From NCBI GenBank assembly GCA_027886175.1, contig JAJNNQ010000013.1, positions 4,855,501 to 4,919,500 on the forward strand: 64,000 nucleotides of DNA, written 5' to 3'. The stretch comes from Phylloscopus collybita (Eukaryota > Chordata > Aves > Passeriformes > Phylloscopidae). Under the pieces are notes generated by a model that was not told where the DNA came from, did not search any database, and was given only the letters and a program-made list of their open reading frames with translations. Below, one piece after another: positions 1-13,581 of the stretch. Numbering within the stretch: position 1 is the stretch's first letter; each line of letters opens with the position of its first letter. The position numbers and the translations under genes were made by a program.

Positions 1-3000
1 ACTGACATGCACTCTTGGGAACATGCATACTTAAAATGAAGTACAAAGAAAATGGAGACCTTAACCTGAACAAATGAAAACAACTACTTATCCATATGAG
101 TGAAATTCTGAAAAACACAGATGTTATGTGAAAGCTGACTTGCAATTCTCAAACGTGAAGGTGCTTATTATTGCAATTTTCAAATGTAAGAGCTCTTTTT
201 ATGCTACAGTTTATGCTGCAAAGGGTATATAAGTCACCTCAAAACTTCTGGAAACTCTGTAGTTAGGTGATTCTGAAGACCCTTTTTTGACAGAAATAGT
301 ATTATACAAGCAACACGAGTAAGGTTTTTTTTTTCATTCCTTTTGAAAGCTGAACAGAAGAAAGTATACAGGTTTGTATGGGAAAGGCTGCTGATGGGTA
401 AAGTCTCCTGCCCAGCTTGCTGTTCCTCTATCTTTGTAACAGAGAAGTTATTTGACACCTCAACGTAATAAAACACATTTTTACTCTGATTTAGCACTAT
501 CTCTGCCAGAATTTCTTTATTTAGGAATAACCATTTTTTCCTACTTTTGAAGATAGACTAGTGTTATCCTTAGTGATTGCAACACCTTTGACTCTTTTGT
601 GGGTAAAAGAGGCAAAGCTTGAATTGCAGGTGGTACTGAACTTCCAAGGAGCTACCCAGGCCTGCATGAAACTGCTGGCAACTGTGTGAATGACAGCCAA
701 GCACATGGATATCCAATAGCAACAGCTCAGTTCAGTGTTCATATTTTGAAATTTTTGAGTCTAATAAAAGGGAGACTGAAGAACATATTTTACTAATTAC
801 ATAATACTTTTTTACCTTTTTCATGAAATTTCCCAACATTGGCCACCTCTCCTAGCCTAGTTCACAGCAAAGCCATTGGAAAAGCTGTCTTCTTGTTTTT
901 CACAGAATGGATCACGTGGAATATATATAGATCACCATCAGGAATGTATGTCAAAATGTGACTGTACACTACAACAGGCACGGAAAAGGCAAGAGCAGAA
1001 ACAACTCATTTAGATTAGCAATTAGTCTACTGTTAGACTTAATCTGAAGTTCACTTACAAGTGAACTCAATTTCAGTCCAAGTTCAGTTTTAAAATGAAA
1101 CTATTGGATTTAGTGCCACAAGAAGAAAGGAAGTGGCTTTAAAATCTTGCAAAGGAATTAATACTATGCATATTTCATTGAATGAGAGTATATGGTTTAT
1201 CTCTCCTATGTGATTATTAGGGCTGGACTTGGCACAAAGTTCATTCCCTGCACAGCTTCAAAATAGGCTTGGTTAAGTGCTGGGATGTTTTTCAGCCAAG
1301 TGCAGGAACCTAATTGCAGACACATCACAATATAAGAAGTTGTTCTCATGGTATCTCTTTGCAGGCAAAAGGAAATGAGCACTGGAAAACTCATAAGAAA
1401 GTCTGCTCGTGAAACATTTCCACCCTGACTTCCAGACCAAAGAGGTTTGGACCAGTTTTGGTTCAAGAGACTAATTTCTGGATGCTTATCTGAACTGAAC
1501 AGTCTGAATTTCTTGAGGTTCAGTGTTGGTTGCTATCCATTTGAAGAGCTATTGGCACTTCCATACATATAATCAAGAAAAACCTTTCATCCAAAATGCT
1601 TCCAGCTTGTTCTGTGGTGTTTTCCAGTATATGCTCACAAACCTGTAGTGTTGAAACAAGCTGTCTTCTAGCACAAAAAAAAAATAAATTGCATAGCTGT
1701 TTCTACCCTGGGCTCTTCTATGAATTTCTCCAGTTTATGCAGGAAGAAAGTATCTTTTGGGGATGCAAAGTTTGGGTTTGTTTTTTTATGGGATCCCAGG
1801 ATATACTTATCTGAGGCACTAAATCTTTTAACATATCTTGTTTTCCTGCACTGGGTGAGAATATAATACCACCTCTAGAACACACAGCCTGAAAAGGAAG
1901 CAACAGTTGCATTAAATGGTGTTTTTCTACTTACCTGATGTCTAAGCTTTTGATCACATGAAAGTCTCATGCAGCATTTTAGATCAGTTTCAAATGTGAA
2001 ACTTCTAAACCTTCATCTCATCATGTTATAAATCAGCTATGATTTTACTGTTCACCACTTTAAAATATTCTCCATAAGCTATCTCAATATGATCTTCACT
2101 AATTCCCCTTTCAAAATTCCTCCTCTGAGGTCTATCAGTCCAAAGATTTGTATTACATTCTTTTGGACTTTCTCCAGTTCTCCCAGATACTTTGGTAAGA
2201 CCATCACCAAACACAACCAAAGTAATCTTAGAAAGCATCACCATCACCTAGGGAACACAGCCAGAGCTCTTCAAAGACAGAATTTGCTGCTTGATCCATG
2301 GTACACTGAGCAATAATTCATTAATAAGGTGTTCATGATAACCAATATTTTGGGTCTTGGCAGGTTTTTTTTATATTTTTTTTTTCTGACTATCTAATGT
2401 TGATTTAAAAATACACAAATCCCTGGAACCCCAAGAGTTCCTGGCAGTTTACCTGGCTGAACCTCACATTAATGTATATCTGTCAGATTAGTTTGGTTCC
2501 TTTTCTTTCAGTCCAGGTTGTATAAAAATAAATCTTTCCCATTTTAGTTTTCTTTCCCACATTTTTCTCTGCCCTATTTCCTCCTCTTAGTTGCCACTTC
2601 AGACTGAGGAAACTTGCAGTACTGTGACTAACTGTGGAGAGAACAAGTCATAAATTAGTCACTGGCAATCTTTGCAGGCCTACAATGACTTAAAGCATTA
2701 GACTGGTTTCTGGCCAAAGGTCAGGCTCCTAGAGATCATTGGGTGCATAGATCTGAAAAAGCACTAATTAAAAATTTTGGCTCTTAACTGCCTACCTGTG
2801 TAGACTCTGGTCACACAGCATTCTAATGAGCCACCAGCAAAAGGAGCCAAGCAGCTGCTCATGAAGATGTTGCCTTTTCTGCTTCTTTTTTGCTGTGCCA
2901 GGAGGTAAACACAGTATTATGAATTTTCTTTTCTAATCTTTGTGACCTAAGACATAAATTGCAGTGCACTGCTCCTACTTTTACCTAGAGCAAACCAGAT

Positions 3001-4265
3001 TTTGTTACTACAAACTTTCAAAACTCTTCAACCGAAAACACCTCATTGCATATCACTCCAGACAAGCATGAAAACAAGGCTAATAAAGCAAAAACCACTT
3101 TCTTGTTTAATGAACTGTTCACAAACAGGCTCGCATGTCTCTGACTAGCTCATGGCACTGGGCACACTGACACATACCACATGCTAGAGCTGTCAGCTAA
3201 AATCCATGTGAGGCAGGCTGGCTAGGGCTGTTGACTCTCCAGTATCCTTCCAGTGAGAGCACAATTTTCAGCATTGGACATGAAGTTGGTGTCTTCCTTC
3301 CAAGGAAAGCTGTCTGCAGGCAGGCCCTGCTCAGTGCAGTTAACTCAATGTTGGTGGCAGAACTAAGCATCCACCACCTCCACCCCTGCTCAACATAAGG
3401 CTTGAAATTGTGTTCTTTGGTGATGCATGTGCAGGCAAATGGGAAGTAAAGGTGGGGAGGAATCCCCAGCCTGGGTGATCAGATTCCCTGCTCAAGGACT
3501 CAGCTGTCTTCTCCTTGACCAGTGCCTCACAGACATAGCTGGTTCTTAGCTGGAGGGAAAATACCAGTTGTGTCAACTGACAATTTCTGTGGCAGCAGCA
3601 AGTACAAGAGGTCATTGAAAACTGAAAGTGAACACTTTTGTAGGTTATTATTAGTGGCTGAGAGATGGAAATGTGATTCTCTGACAAATAGCAATTTTCT
3701 GACTTGGACTCTCTTTGAGAAAGCTATTCCCGGGCACTGCCATCATGCCACTCTTCAAGACAGCACAGATGAAAAGCAAGAAGTGGATTTCTCAGGGAAT
3801 GTCCGTAGTTTTTCAACACTTAAAAAAAACCTAAATCAATTCCTGCAGTATTTTCTCTGAAATGCAAAGGCTCAGGCTGCCAACTCCACTTCCCTAGCAG
3901 GAAACAGACTCTCTTTTTCAGCTTAAGTGCTCCCACTTCTTCTGTGCACTGATTGATTTTGTTTTGCTTGACTTGACAAGACCAGGTTGGACAAATCTGA
4001 ATTATCTGTATGTTTGATGATTGGATCAGCTGCAGATCCTTTAGTATGCTTGTCATTTAGTCTTATAAATTACATTAATGAAGGTTGTAAATCTTAGCTC
4101 TGTGAGGACATAGCTGTACAATAAAAAAATGATCCAAAGCTTTAAAAAAGCAAAGATGCCCCTAGAACACAGGCTCTTCTTTAGATGAAATATATCCTGT
4201 CCTGGAATTTGCCCTGGATTTCTGCTGTTTAGTTTTCTAAAAATAAGTTACCTTCTTTAAAGGAT

Positions 4266-4305
4266 AAAAAACCCAACAAAACCAAAAAACAAAAACCAAA
4301 ACCCA
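4266..4305. repeat. A/C-rich low-complexity tract
   Basis: About 40 bases composed almost only of A and C, in irregular CAAA/CCAAAA units. This is ordinary simple-sequence DNA with no coding potential. Confidence 0.8.
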
Positions 4306-4488
4306 AGCCTGCTTAAAAGGCAGAAGAATAGAAGGAAAACCATTTCACATGGAGCTATGCAGTTTTACACGTGTAGAAACATGTGAAAAAATGTTTTGCA
4401 AAAATGTCTTAAGAATGGTCTAAAACTTTGTTCTGGTATATTTATCCACAGATATAATGCATGACAATCATGTTATCTACTAAGCAAG

Positions 4489-4566
4489 AAAAAAAAAGAC
4501 AAAGCAAATAAAAAAACAAACCACCAAAACCAACAACAACAAAAAGACCCCCAAACCAAAAAACTA
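4489..4566. repeat. A/C-rich low-complexity tract followed by (TA) run
   Basis: A second irregular A/C-rich stretch (CAA and CCAAAA units) about 180 bases after the first. It runs directly into a short TATATATATG run. Confidence 0.75.
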
Positions 4567-4865
4567 TATATATGTATATATTCTGTTTGTGCTCTGCTTA
4601 TGTCTAAATAAAATCAATAAGAAAATGAAAGAAATAGGGACTGTCAAGAAATCAGTGAATAGAACCACTAAGTTATTAGCAGAAAGAACCGTGCTTAAAA
4701 TGCAAGTCCTCTGACAATCAGTACTGAAAGAAACACAAGAGGTGCTGAAGTTTCAGTTTTTTCAGAGGTATAGAAGAGCTGTTAAAAAGTGATGTAATGC
4801 TTACACCTTTTTTCAAGTTCTCTTTAAAAAGCATTTAGAATTCAATTAAAGGAACAGTCTGAGTC

Positions 4866-4908
4866 ATAAAGTGTAGGGACCTACCTAAAAAGTGTCCCTA
4901 CACTTTAT
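4866..4908. repeat. perfect inverted repeat, 15-bp stem, 13-nt loop
   Basis: The left arm ATAAAGTGTAGGGAC (4866-4880) is the exact reverse complement of the right arm at 4894-4908, separated by 13 bases. A perfect 15-bp stem with a short loop can form a cruciform or an RNA hairpin. The stem is short for a miRNA precursor and I see no flanking complementarity that extends it. Confidence 0.85.
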
Positions 4909-6392
4909 ATTGAGGGGCCTAGCATAAAAAACCAAAGTCAATAATATGATCTCAGGTGGCAGAAATTATGAAGACATTTGTCGATTGACTTAGATAAGAC
5001 AAGCACTCTATATATATGTGTATTCTTCCCACAAAGTAAGATGCGTATTTTTATTATAACAGATTAATGAGCCAACAAAAATATTTTATGAAAGATAAAC
5101 ACCTAAAGGATATTTATTACTCTTCTGAAGTAAACATAAACAAGTACAAGTAATATGCATTATTTTTTAGAATCATCCTAAAAGATGATTCATGGGATAT
5201 GCATATTAATTTCTAGCAATATTAGAATTCTCTCTCTTCCTCCTATTTCTGACATTCCTTGACATAAACATATAAAATTCCCATTTTCATGATCTTGGTT
5301 TTTGATAGAGCTTTTTAACTTGCCCACAAGGACTTGAGTCTGTAACTAATGCGCATGCACTCACTGTTTGACGGGGCCACAAGCATTGCACAGGGTCCAA
5401 GATCCTTTTGAGCACACATGATTTATTCACACACTGAATGATGCTCTGTCATTTATTTCCCAAGTGTACCTTATTTGACTCAAATAGAGTTTTTCTTCCT
5501 TAGCTGTTCTGCATCTGATCTGCAGGTTCTAATGTATCAGATGTCTCCTCACACCTCCAGCATTTTTTTTTATGGACTCCCGAAGAAACATCATTGGCTA
5601 CAAAAATTCTTCAAGTTTCTGCACTTCTGTGCAACACTAATAACCAGACACTTTCCACCAGCTCTGCAAAGGTCTTGTTAACACTCTTCGTTGTCTGGGC
5701 CAGACTCACTCCATTAATCACATGGACCTCTACTGAGGAGTGCTGATGACCAGGGAATAATGGATGTGCCAGTACTTCTCTAGCGTCCAACAATTAGTAA
5801 GTTCCCAAAGTAAAATCCTGCCTATTCTGAGAATTACTCATTTCCTAAGGACCTTCCAACTCTCTTAGAAAAAGGAGTCTAAAAATGTTTTTTGTCGTAA
5901 CATTTCCATGCAGAAATATTATCCTCAAAATGCTTTTACTTGAAACTGTGGCTTTTGCTGTATTTTGTTGGTTTTCAGAACATCCTCTGTGAAAATGAGC
6001 AAGAGGAGGATGACTGACCAGTTACCAGACTGACCAGATCACTAGGAATTAGAATATCTCTTTCTCCCAAGAATATTGCATATTAACCCAATTATATACT
6101 TTCTGCTTGATATTCCAGTACCCCAGGCATTTTAAGTTTGGATAATTTCTTTGAAGCAATCCAGTTTTATCTTGTCCCTCCATTACCTCATACTAATGTT
6201 TCAGGGCTCAGCACTCTGATGACACCAGTGAGCTGGAGGTATCTCCCGCAGTCCTAGGACGTGCCCTTCTGTGTGGTTTACATTTAAACACATTATTTGC
6301 ATCTCACAAGACAGAGAGTTAGTGACTGTGTGCAGTTCAGATAACTGGATGCACAGGTTCATGTCACAGAAGGAATTGACACACACAGAATC

Positions 6393-7122
6393 ACAGGAAT
6401 CACAGGAATCACAGTATTTTTAGGTTGGAAGAGACCTTCAAGATCATCAAGTCCAACCCATGTTCTTACACCTCAACTAAACCATGGCATCAAGTGCCAT
6501 ATCCAGTCTTTTCTTAAACACATCCAGGGATGGTGACTCCACCACTTCCCCGGGCAGGTCATTCCAATACTTTATTACTCTTTCTGTGAAAAACTTTTTC
6601 CTAATATCCAACCTATATTTCCCCTGATGCAGCTTAAGACTGTGTCTTCTCGTTCTGTCAGTTGCTGCCTGGAGAAAGAGACCAACCCCCAACTGACCAC
6701 AACCACCCTTCAGGAAGTTGTAGAGAGTTATAAGATCACCTCTAAGTCTCCTTTTCTCCAGGCTAAACAACCCCAGCTCCCTCAGTCGTTCCTCACAGGG
6801 TTTGTGTTCCAAGCCCCTCACCAGCCTCGTTGCCTTCCTCTGGACACGCTCAAGTATCTCCATGTCCTTCCTAAACTGAGGGGCCCAAAACTGGACACAG
6901 CACTCAAGGTGTGGCCTCACCAGCTCCGAGTACAGGGGAACAATGACCTCCCTGCTCCTGCTGACCACACCATTCCTGATACAGGCCAGGATGCCACTGC
7001 CCTTCTTGGCCACCAGGGCACACTGCTGGCTCATGTTCAGCCGGCAGTCGACCAGAACACCGAGGTCCCTTTCTGCCTGGGCACTGTCCAGCCACACCGT
7101 CCCCAGCCTATAATGTTGCAGG
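6393..7122 (-). mobile_element. CR1 LINE, 5'-truncated, 3' end complete
   Basis: This is a non-LTR retrotransposon fragment read on the minus strand. It holds the end of ORF2, a short 3' UTR containing the typical CR1 wording (plus strand reads GGTTGGAAGAGACCTTCAAG near 6423), and a 3' tail of repeated CTGTGATTC units at 6390-6413. CR1 elements normally end in such short 8-9-base repeats rather than poly(A), and are usually 5'-truncated. Resemblance to CR1 stops near 7122, where truncation during insertion is likely. The uninterrupted coding frame suggests this is the youngest CR1 copy in the window. Confidence 0.95.
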
Positions 7123-7127
7123 TCCAA
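6477..7127 (-). pseudogene. CR1 ORF2 C-terminal fragment (216 codons, open)
   Basis: This is the C-terminal part of the CR1 ORF2 protein, downstream of the reverse transcriptase catalytic motifs. ORF2 normally carries an endonuclease and a reverse transcriptase and runs to roughly 900-1000 residues, so only about the last fifth is present. Recognisable conserved stretches are [10 protein letters not shown] (residues 66-75), [13 protein letters not shown] (120-132) and [14 protein letters not shown] (179-192). The frame ends at a stop just before the CR1 3' UTR, the natural position. The first Met lies at the truncation point, a few bases beyond the CR1 match, so it is not a true start. The endonuclease and catalytic reverse transcriptase core are absent, so no active enzyme can be made. 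By a rough calculation at 38% GC, a frame this long by chance in 64 kb is unlikely (about 0.003 expected), which fits a recent insertion. Confidence 0.93.
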
Positions 7128-10100
7128 TACTTTTTTCGCTATCAGCCCATGCTGACCTTAACATTGCATCTTGCCATCAGAGTAAGGCACGCAGGATATT
7201 TCAGCTAGCACCATCTCTTAGGATCCACAAAATGTAGTTAGTAGCTCTAATAATACATTTTTTCTACTCAATCTCCATCCTGTGTTCCCCTACAAGGTCC
7301 ATACTGACAAATAGCTAAAGCCAGTTGGATCCTTCTCTGAATCAATCCAGCTTCATAACACTGCTGAAAACTACTCAGTAAAGACGAAGGGTGGAAAGAG
7401 TGACAGAAAGACAAGAAGGAGAAAAGTCCAGCTCATTTCAGCGTGGAGAAACTGATAGATTTCTCAGCTGCTCGCAGCAGTGTAATCTCAGATATGTTTC
7501 AGGAAGAGCAATGCCTTGTAAAAATTAGTAGCTATAAAGGATGGCATTAAAATGTGCTCAGCAGATGCTGCCACAAGTCTTTCTGACACATTTAAGCGCT
7601 TATTCCAAATAGGATACACTGGCTCTGCAATTACCCTTCACAAGTTCTTTGTCTTTTAAGTATTAGTCTTCCATCTCCTTTGTAATCTGATTTAGTGACT
7701 TCCTAGAAATTTCTTTTTTCAAAGCCATAACAGTTTGTTTTTCCTCAATAACACACAACAGGTGTGTTCATCATGAACATTTTGTGGCCTCTTCAATGAC
7801 ACTAGTGCTTGGGTATTTCAGCTTTATGCAACATTCTGGCAACATCCAGAATTGAAAAATCAATGGGAATTTAGTTAGCTCTCAGAAGGGTGTGTTACAA
7901 ATTGTGGCCCAAGATTTCACTAAATTGCCATTTAAAGGAGTATCACTGAAATTAAATGAACGAAAAACATTCTCTGTCCCATTCCTTCACTGCTTCTCAC
8001 AAATGGATCTTTACCACAGATGTAAAGTTATGTTTCAACCCTGTCATGTACCTTAGAAATGCTGTAAACTGCAGGAAAAAAAAAATCACCAGAGCCATGT
8101 TCATACAAGCAATAACATTGAAGTATGACTAAAAATGTAGAAGTGTTATTTAGGAGGAAATTGTAGCACAGAGAAAGCAATGCTTCCAAGTTACACTAGC
8201 AGCCTATTTCCCTTAGTTTTTTACCACTATCAGTTATTATCTTGGCTCATTTATGCAGGATTTCTCTCTTTTCAGGGTTTTATGGATTTTTTTTGCTGTT
8301 GTCTGGTATGGTTGGTTGCTTTTTTTTTAAATTATTATTATTACTATTTTTATTCTTTAACAAATACTTATAAAACAGTCGGATGAAATATGTTTCTGAC
8401 CATGAGGGCAACTAATTTCCTGGAATTACAGTAAAACCACTTATCTCATCTAGCACCTATCATTATCAATTACCGTGTTACAAATCCTGGGACAAACAAA
8501 AGGCCAGGAATGCGGAAAACCAGGTTATAGGGCTCCTCAGACATTTTGTTGTGGCCTTTTCATTAAGTCCAAGCGTAATTACAGGTATTAGGAACAAAGA
8601 CAGCAACAGTAAATCTGATCAATGAAATTACATAATTAAATGGTCCGTTGTAATTTGTGATGGCACCATCCAAGAAACAGAGATTAAAATATGTTAGAGC
8701 AAAGTGGCTACCTTGGGTGGCTGACTGGGACACTGATCATCACGTCTGCCATAAAATCAGGTTGAATTTATCACCTACAGAGTATAGAAAAGGTCTATCC
8801 TTGGATGGATGCTATGGCAAAACTAATTTTTGCTGTAATTATAAATCCTCAAAGTTTAATCTTGCAGCCATCCAGCCTGGAAAGAATCCTGACTTTGTCA
8901 CTGTGATCATCTACCAGAAAGGTCAACAATTTTACTTTAATGACACACAGCTTAAGGAGCCAAACTCACATTTTTTTGTTCACTTCTGCAAGGAAGAAAC
9001 TGACAAAGAACAATAGGAATAATGACTGGATGAGGACTCATTTAAAATGTTAGTCTTTAGCCTAACATCAATAATTTTAACACTGGGCTAATTTAATCTC
9101 TGATGCAATTCCACCTATCTCAGTTGACAACTGGTGCTGTCTCAAATTGTACCATTAATTTTAAAAGCATTTAAGTAGTTCTACTTTTGAAAAATGTACA
9201 GAAATCACCTAAGAAATTAATCCAGAAAGATAAGTTTTTATGAGCTTAATGAATAAATGTTGCATATAAATATCCATGCCTTTATACCAATACAGAGCTT
9301 CATGAGAAAAATCAGAAAGTTACATTAGATCCAAGGGAAAATATGCCTGATAAACCCTACACTGAGATTTATGTGTTTCCAGAGAACACACTGAAAAAAA
9401 CCCCAGAGAGATTTTTGCTTATTTTGACTTCTTGCCTGGTCTGAGGGTTTGTTAAACATCTAAAAGTTGAACTGAAATATTAGAAACCTCAGTGAACTTC
9501 GACTGTTTTCAGCAAGGCAGGATTTGGGGCTTAGACTCATTAAGGAATGTCAATCTGAAGCTACAGTCAATCTTAAGGAAATTGTTTGTCTGCTTTGAGG
9601 TTTAACTGGCCTCCCATAAAAGAACAACCCTGGATATACAAATTCACCAAAAAAAAAAGTATATAACTGAGATTATTTAAAATATTAAAACACACATTCT
9701 CCCCACTGTTTATAATAAATAAATAAATTTACAGGAAAGAAAAAAAAAGACAAAAATTGGTGGTGGCGGACTCTGTATTACAAATGCTATTTAAAATCTC
9801 TTCATTATATACCCAACACATATCTAGGGGGTTTTTGCCAAGTCATTGAAGCGTGGCAAAATACCTTAGGGGAGCAGTTCAGGTCCACAGGCATGCAAAA
9901 ACTAATTCAATGACCCCAACTGATATATTTTTTTTGTTTGTTATGATTTACACTGAATGTGGCTTTTCTTTCCAGAGCAATCTTTTCCATTTTGTTCTGG
10001 TTTATTTTGCTATTTCATTGATGAGGAATGCATCAAGGGACAGATGAATTAATCTCCAATTCCATATGTGTACCTGTGAGTACTTCAATGTGTTCAAGAA

Positions 10101-13100
10101 AACAAAGCTGCCATAACCACTGTCCTGACAGATAAAGGCACTTTTTTTTTTTTCATGGTTGTCCTAAAAATACACCATTTTACTCTCTTTTGTAATTCCT
10201 GCAGGCCTCATGCAGGACACTGGAATTCCCATCTGTACAACACACTCTTTCATCTGTGTGATCACCAACACATGTGGAGAGTGTTTCTGAAGGTCTGTTT
10301 TCCAGCTATGGCCATGGGACATCATGTGACCACTGAGTCATTTTCTTCCAGTTGAGGGTACATTTTATCTTGCCAAACATTTTCATAGTTTGTGCAAGCA
10401 GTTCCTGAAGTCTGATTCAGCTGCTCATGATGTGTCTGTCTGCTTGTCTGAGTGCAGGGGAAGGTTTAGGGTTTCATATTCCTCTCCACGCTCTGACTTT
10501 TAATCCTCTAAAATGTTTCCTGAGTGTTGAACATATGCCTGTTTGATTATTCCTGGCAAACAGTGTTTAGGAACTGTTTGTTGATTAATTCTAAGCCATG
10601 CTGTGATGGTCTTCAAAGTACACCTTAATAATTTCAAGTAAGCCATGAGGAAAATAACCTTTTCTTCATTCCAATATACATTCTGGAGCAGCATTTTTCA
10701 TTTTAATGAAAATAATATTTTCATGGTGTATTAAGAGAGATTTTCAGGGTATGTAATATTCTTATCTACAGCATATTTAGTAGGATTTATTGCATATGCC
10801 CTCCATTTAATGAGGTCAAATACACACAGCAAAGTCTGTTGACCAAATAAAATAAGCCAGGCAGCTGCAGACTGCAAGTAACTGAATTGGTGGAACCAAA
10901 AATCTAGTAGTAAAATATACTTCTCTCCGGGAGTATTCTGTTTGGGCTTTATTTGTGGCCAGTTCAATGCACATACAAAATATTTAATCTACTAAAGCAT
11001 TGATAAGCAGGGAATTAGGTTAATAGTCAGCACTGGCAGCCAAATACTGCCCTCAGTCAATCTCTGCTTTTCTTACCAGCAGGTCAGAGTGCTACCCTCC
11101 ACTTGGGCAGTCAAGTGATCACACCACAGTGAGACAAACTGGTAAACATCAGAAGGTACAGGCACAGTAAGAACCCTTTCAGAGCCACAAGGCTTTCCTT
11201 TTCACCTTATTTTGATTTCTTTTTCCTTGAAGAGTCTCCTGGTTAGCCTTATATGTGGGTTACTGAAAACTATCTAACGTAATGTCTGATGTGAACTGTT
11301 TAGTATGATCAATACCACAGCTAAGCCTAAACATACACAAGGCTTTCCTAAAACTGTAAACACTTAAAAACCTTCTAGGCATTGGAGACACAGAAGGCCT
11401 AACAAGTGAGCAGGCCCATTTCCCAATTCCATTTAAATGCTAGGTTGTTCTGTTCTGCATTCAAACTAGTTTTAAACTCTCTCAAGTGACATGGCTTCCT
11501 CTGCTTCCTGCAGAAGACAATTCCATACTCTAACAGATCTTTCTCTAAGAGACAAATGTTTCCCCTGATATTCTGCATAATTGTTCCTTTTTTAATTTAA
11601 TCCCATCAATGTAAATTAGACTCCCTTTCCCTTAATTTGTATCACTGTTTTTCAAAGGAAATATAACAAAAGTTTTAATGAAAAGGAAGACTGCCTTATG
11701 TAAGCAGTAAAAATTCATGTTAGAAAGAAAATTTACCTTACTTCTATGAAGCAGGGGATTAATATGATGAAAAGCAATACAGGACTGTAGCTCATGCTGT
11801 GGTGTGGTCAAAGAGAACTTCAGCAATAAAGTTGCAAGACCTTCACTAATTCCGCTGCCTATTATTCAGGCAGGCAATGAATCTAGTAAACGTTTTCCAC
11901 TGGTGAACCTTACTCACTAATCAAGCAATTTAATTAGCAATTTATGTAAGGGCTCAACTCCAAGGTCTTTGAAGTCAGTCGGATTCTTTCCATTAGTTTG
12001 ATAGGGATCTGGATGGTGCCTTTATTATACAGGAAAACAATGCTGCATTTGACAGTACGCTAACAGCATGAAAGTAAATTTGTGAATATCAAGAAATTGG
12101 GGGTTTTAAAAATATCTTTGGCATATTTTACTTCTGTGAAAGTGTTTCTAATGAAATCACCTGCATCTTATATTTTTAGAGAAAGATTTTCAAACCCTCT
12201 CAACTTTCACTTTAAAATTATTCAAAACTGTAGCAGCATGCCAAGTGAAGTATCAATTTCTTTGACAAAGAATTCATTTTCCATATGGTTTCAGCAACAA
12301 AGAGCTTTAACCTGTTTACAGCAGTTATAAAAGCAGTAACCTGAGTACCTCTCCTCAATGTTAGCAGACCAATTTAAGATGAAGTTTCACAGTGCATGTA
12401 TTATCACTTTCTTTCTTCTCCCTTTCTAGTTATCTGGTCAGTTGAATTTCATGGAACAAGTTTTCCTGTGGGAGTACAGAGGAAAGCACTAATGGCAGCT
12501 GTGTCTACCTCTCTTGCATAAAGTTCAGAGGGGTTAGAGGCATTCCAGGAAGAGCTCTCCACCAACCCTGCCCTCTGCCTCTCACAGGGAGAGAGACTTG
12601 GTATGCTGAATGGTGGTCAGTTTTCACCAAAGCAAAACAGGCTGATGTATTGGAGAGGAGATAACATCTCACAGCTTTGCTCAGTGAGGTATCCTAAACC
12701 TTCTGAGCCAGGCATGAACACATATACACATATTGCAGTATCTAATATGTGGACTTCATCTCTCTGCCTCTCCTAGGAGCTCTCTCCCCTTACCTACCTG
12801 AAGGCTGAACTCTCGTGTTCGTGCTAAACCCTTGCTGGCCCACTGAAAGTAAACAAAGTAGAGATAATGTTGCTTTTCTTTCCAGACAGAAATGCTGGTT
12901 TTCTGCTTAAATGCATACCTTTGATGGTGGCTTACTGGCAAAACTTGCCTTAGGTAAAAGAAACAGAGTTATGCAATTTTCAGCTAAAATAATTTTGCCC
13001 TTAAAGAGAGAGGGAAACATATCTAATTCATTTTCCCAAGGAGAGTCCACTTGTGAAATTATAATTATTTTATTGGTCTAAGCTCATTTCTATTAAAAAA

Positions 13101-13563
13101 CAAGAAATTTAGGCTAGGGCTTACATGAAGAGAGAAGGCAGCAATCTAATGGAGCCCTGTGGCTTGTATGGGCTAATGTTCCTGGAATAAAGCATATTAC
13201 ATTCACAAATTACATACATAGATGTGTGTATATAAAAAAGATACAGATCTTAATGAGACATGAAGTACAAACATGTCTGTATTATTTCTACATTTCCATA
13301 TTCCAAGGTGAAAGAGGGCAGTGCTGTCTCTGTTGATCTTAGAAGTCCGTTTTGCAGACTTGAAAGGAGTGAAGCTGAAAGGCTTGGAACATCTCAGATT
13401 TAATGGGACTGACTGAACCAACTGCTGTGAAAGTACACTGTCACAGCCTAATGAAACTGCATACCCAGCAAGGCTATTCTCACTACAAAAATGTTCTCTT
13501 CACATCTTGCAGTTATGGTGCTGAGTCACAGACACGCAGTTCAACCCACTGTAGTAGCACATG

Positions 13564-13581
13564 GCTAGTAGTACTACTAGC
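13564..13581. repeat. 18-bp perfect palindrome
   Basis: GCTAGTAGTACTACTAGC reads the same on both strands with no spacer. It is followed directly by two further CTAGCA-type units, so it may have arisen by local slippage of a TAG/CTA trinucleotide pattern. Confidence 0.85.

Larger units (their letters stand above)
1..6392. other. unannotated AT-rich non-coding sequence
   Basis: No reading frame here exceeds about 115 codons and none resembles a known family. Frames are broken by frequent stops on both strands, as expected for AT-rich non-coding DNA. The contents I can name are two A/C-rich low-complexity tracts, a perfect hairpin at 4866-4908 and a smaller 8-bp-stem hairpin at 5170-5191 (GAATCATC, 6-nt loop, GATGATTC). 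A good splice donor on the minus strand (CAG/GTAAGT, exon side ending at 1935) has no matching acceptor within 100 bases. Confidence 0.6.

Noticed and set aside
3340..3860. Overlapping frames of 115 and 112 codons on opposite strands
   Set aside because: No known domain and no consistent splice or start context; within chance expectation for the window.
6627..7208. 193-codon plus-strand frame and a 63-codon minus-strand frame at 6904-7095
   Set aside because: Both are shadows of the CR1 ORF2 fragment in other frames.
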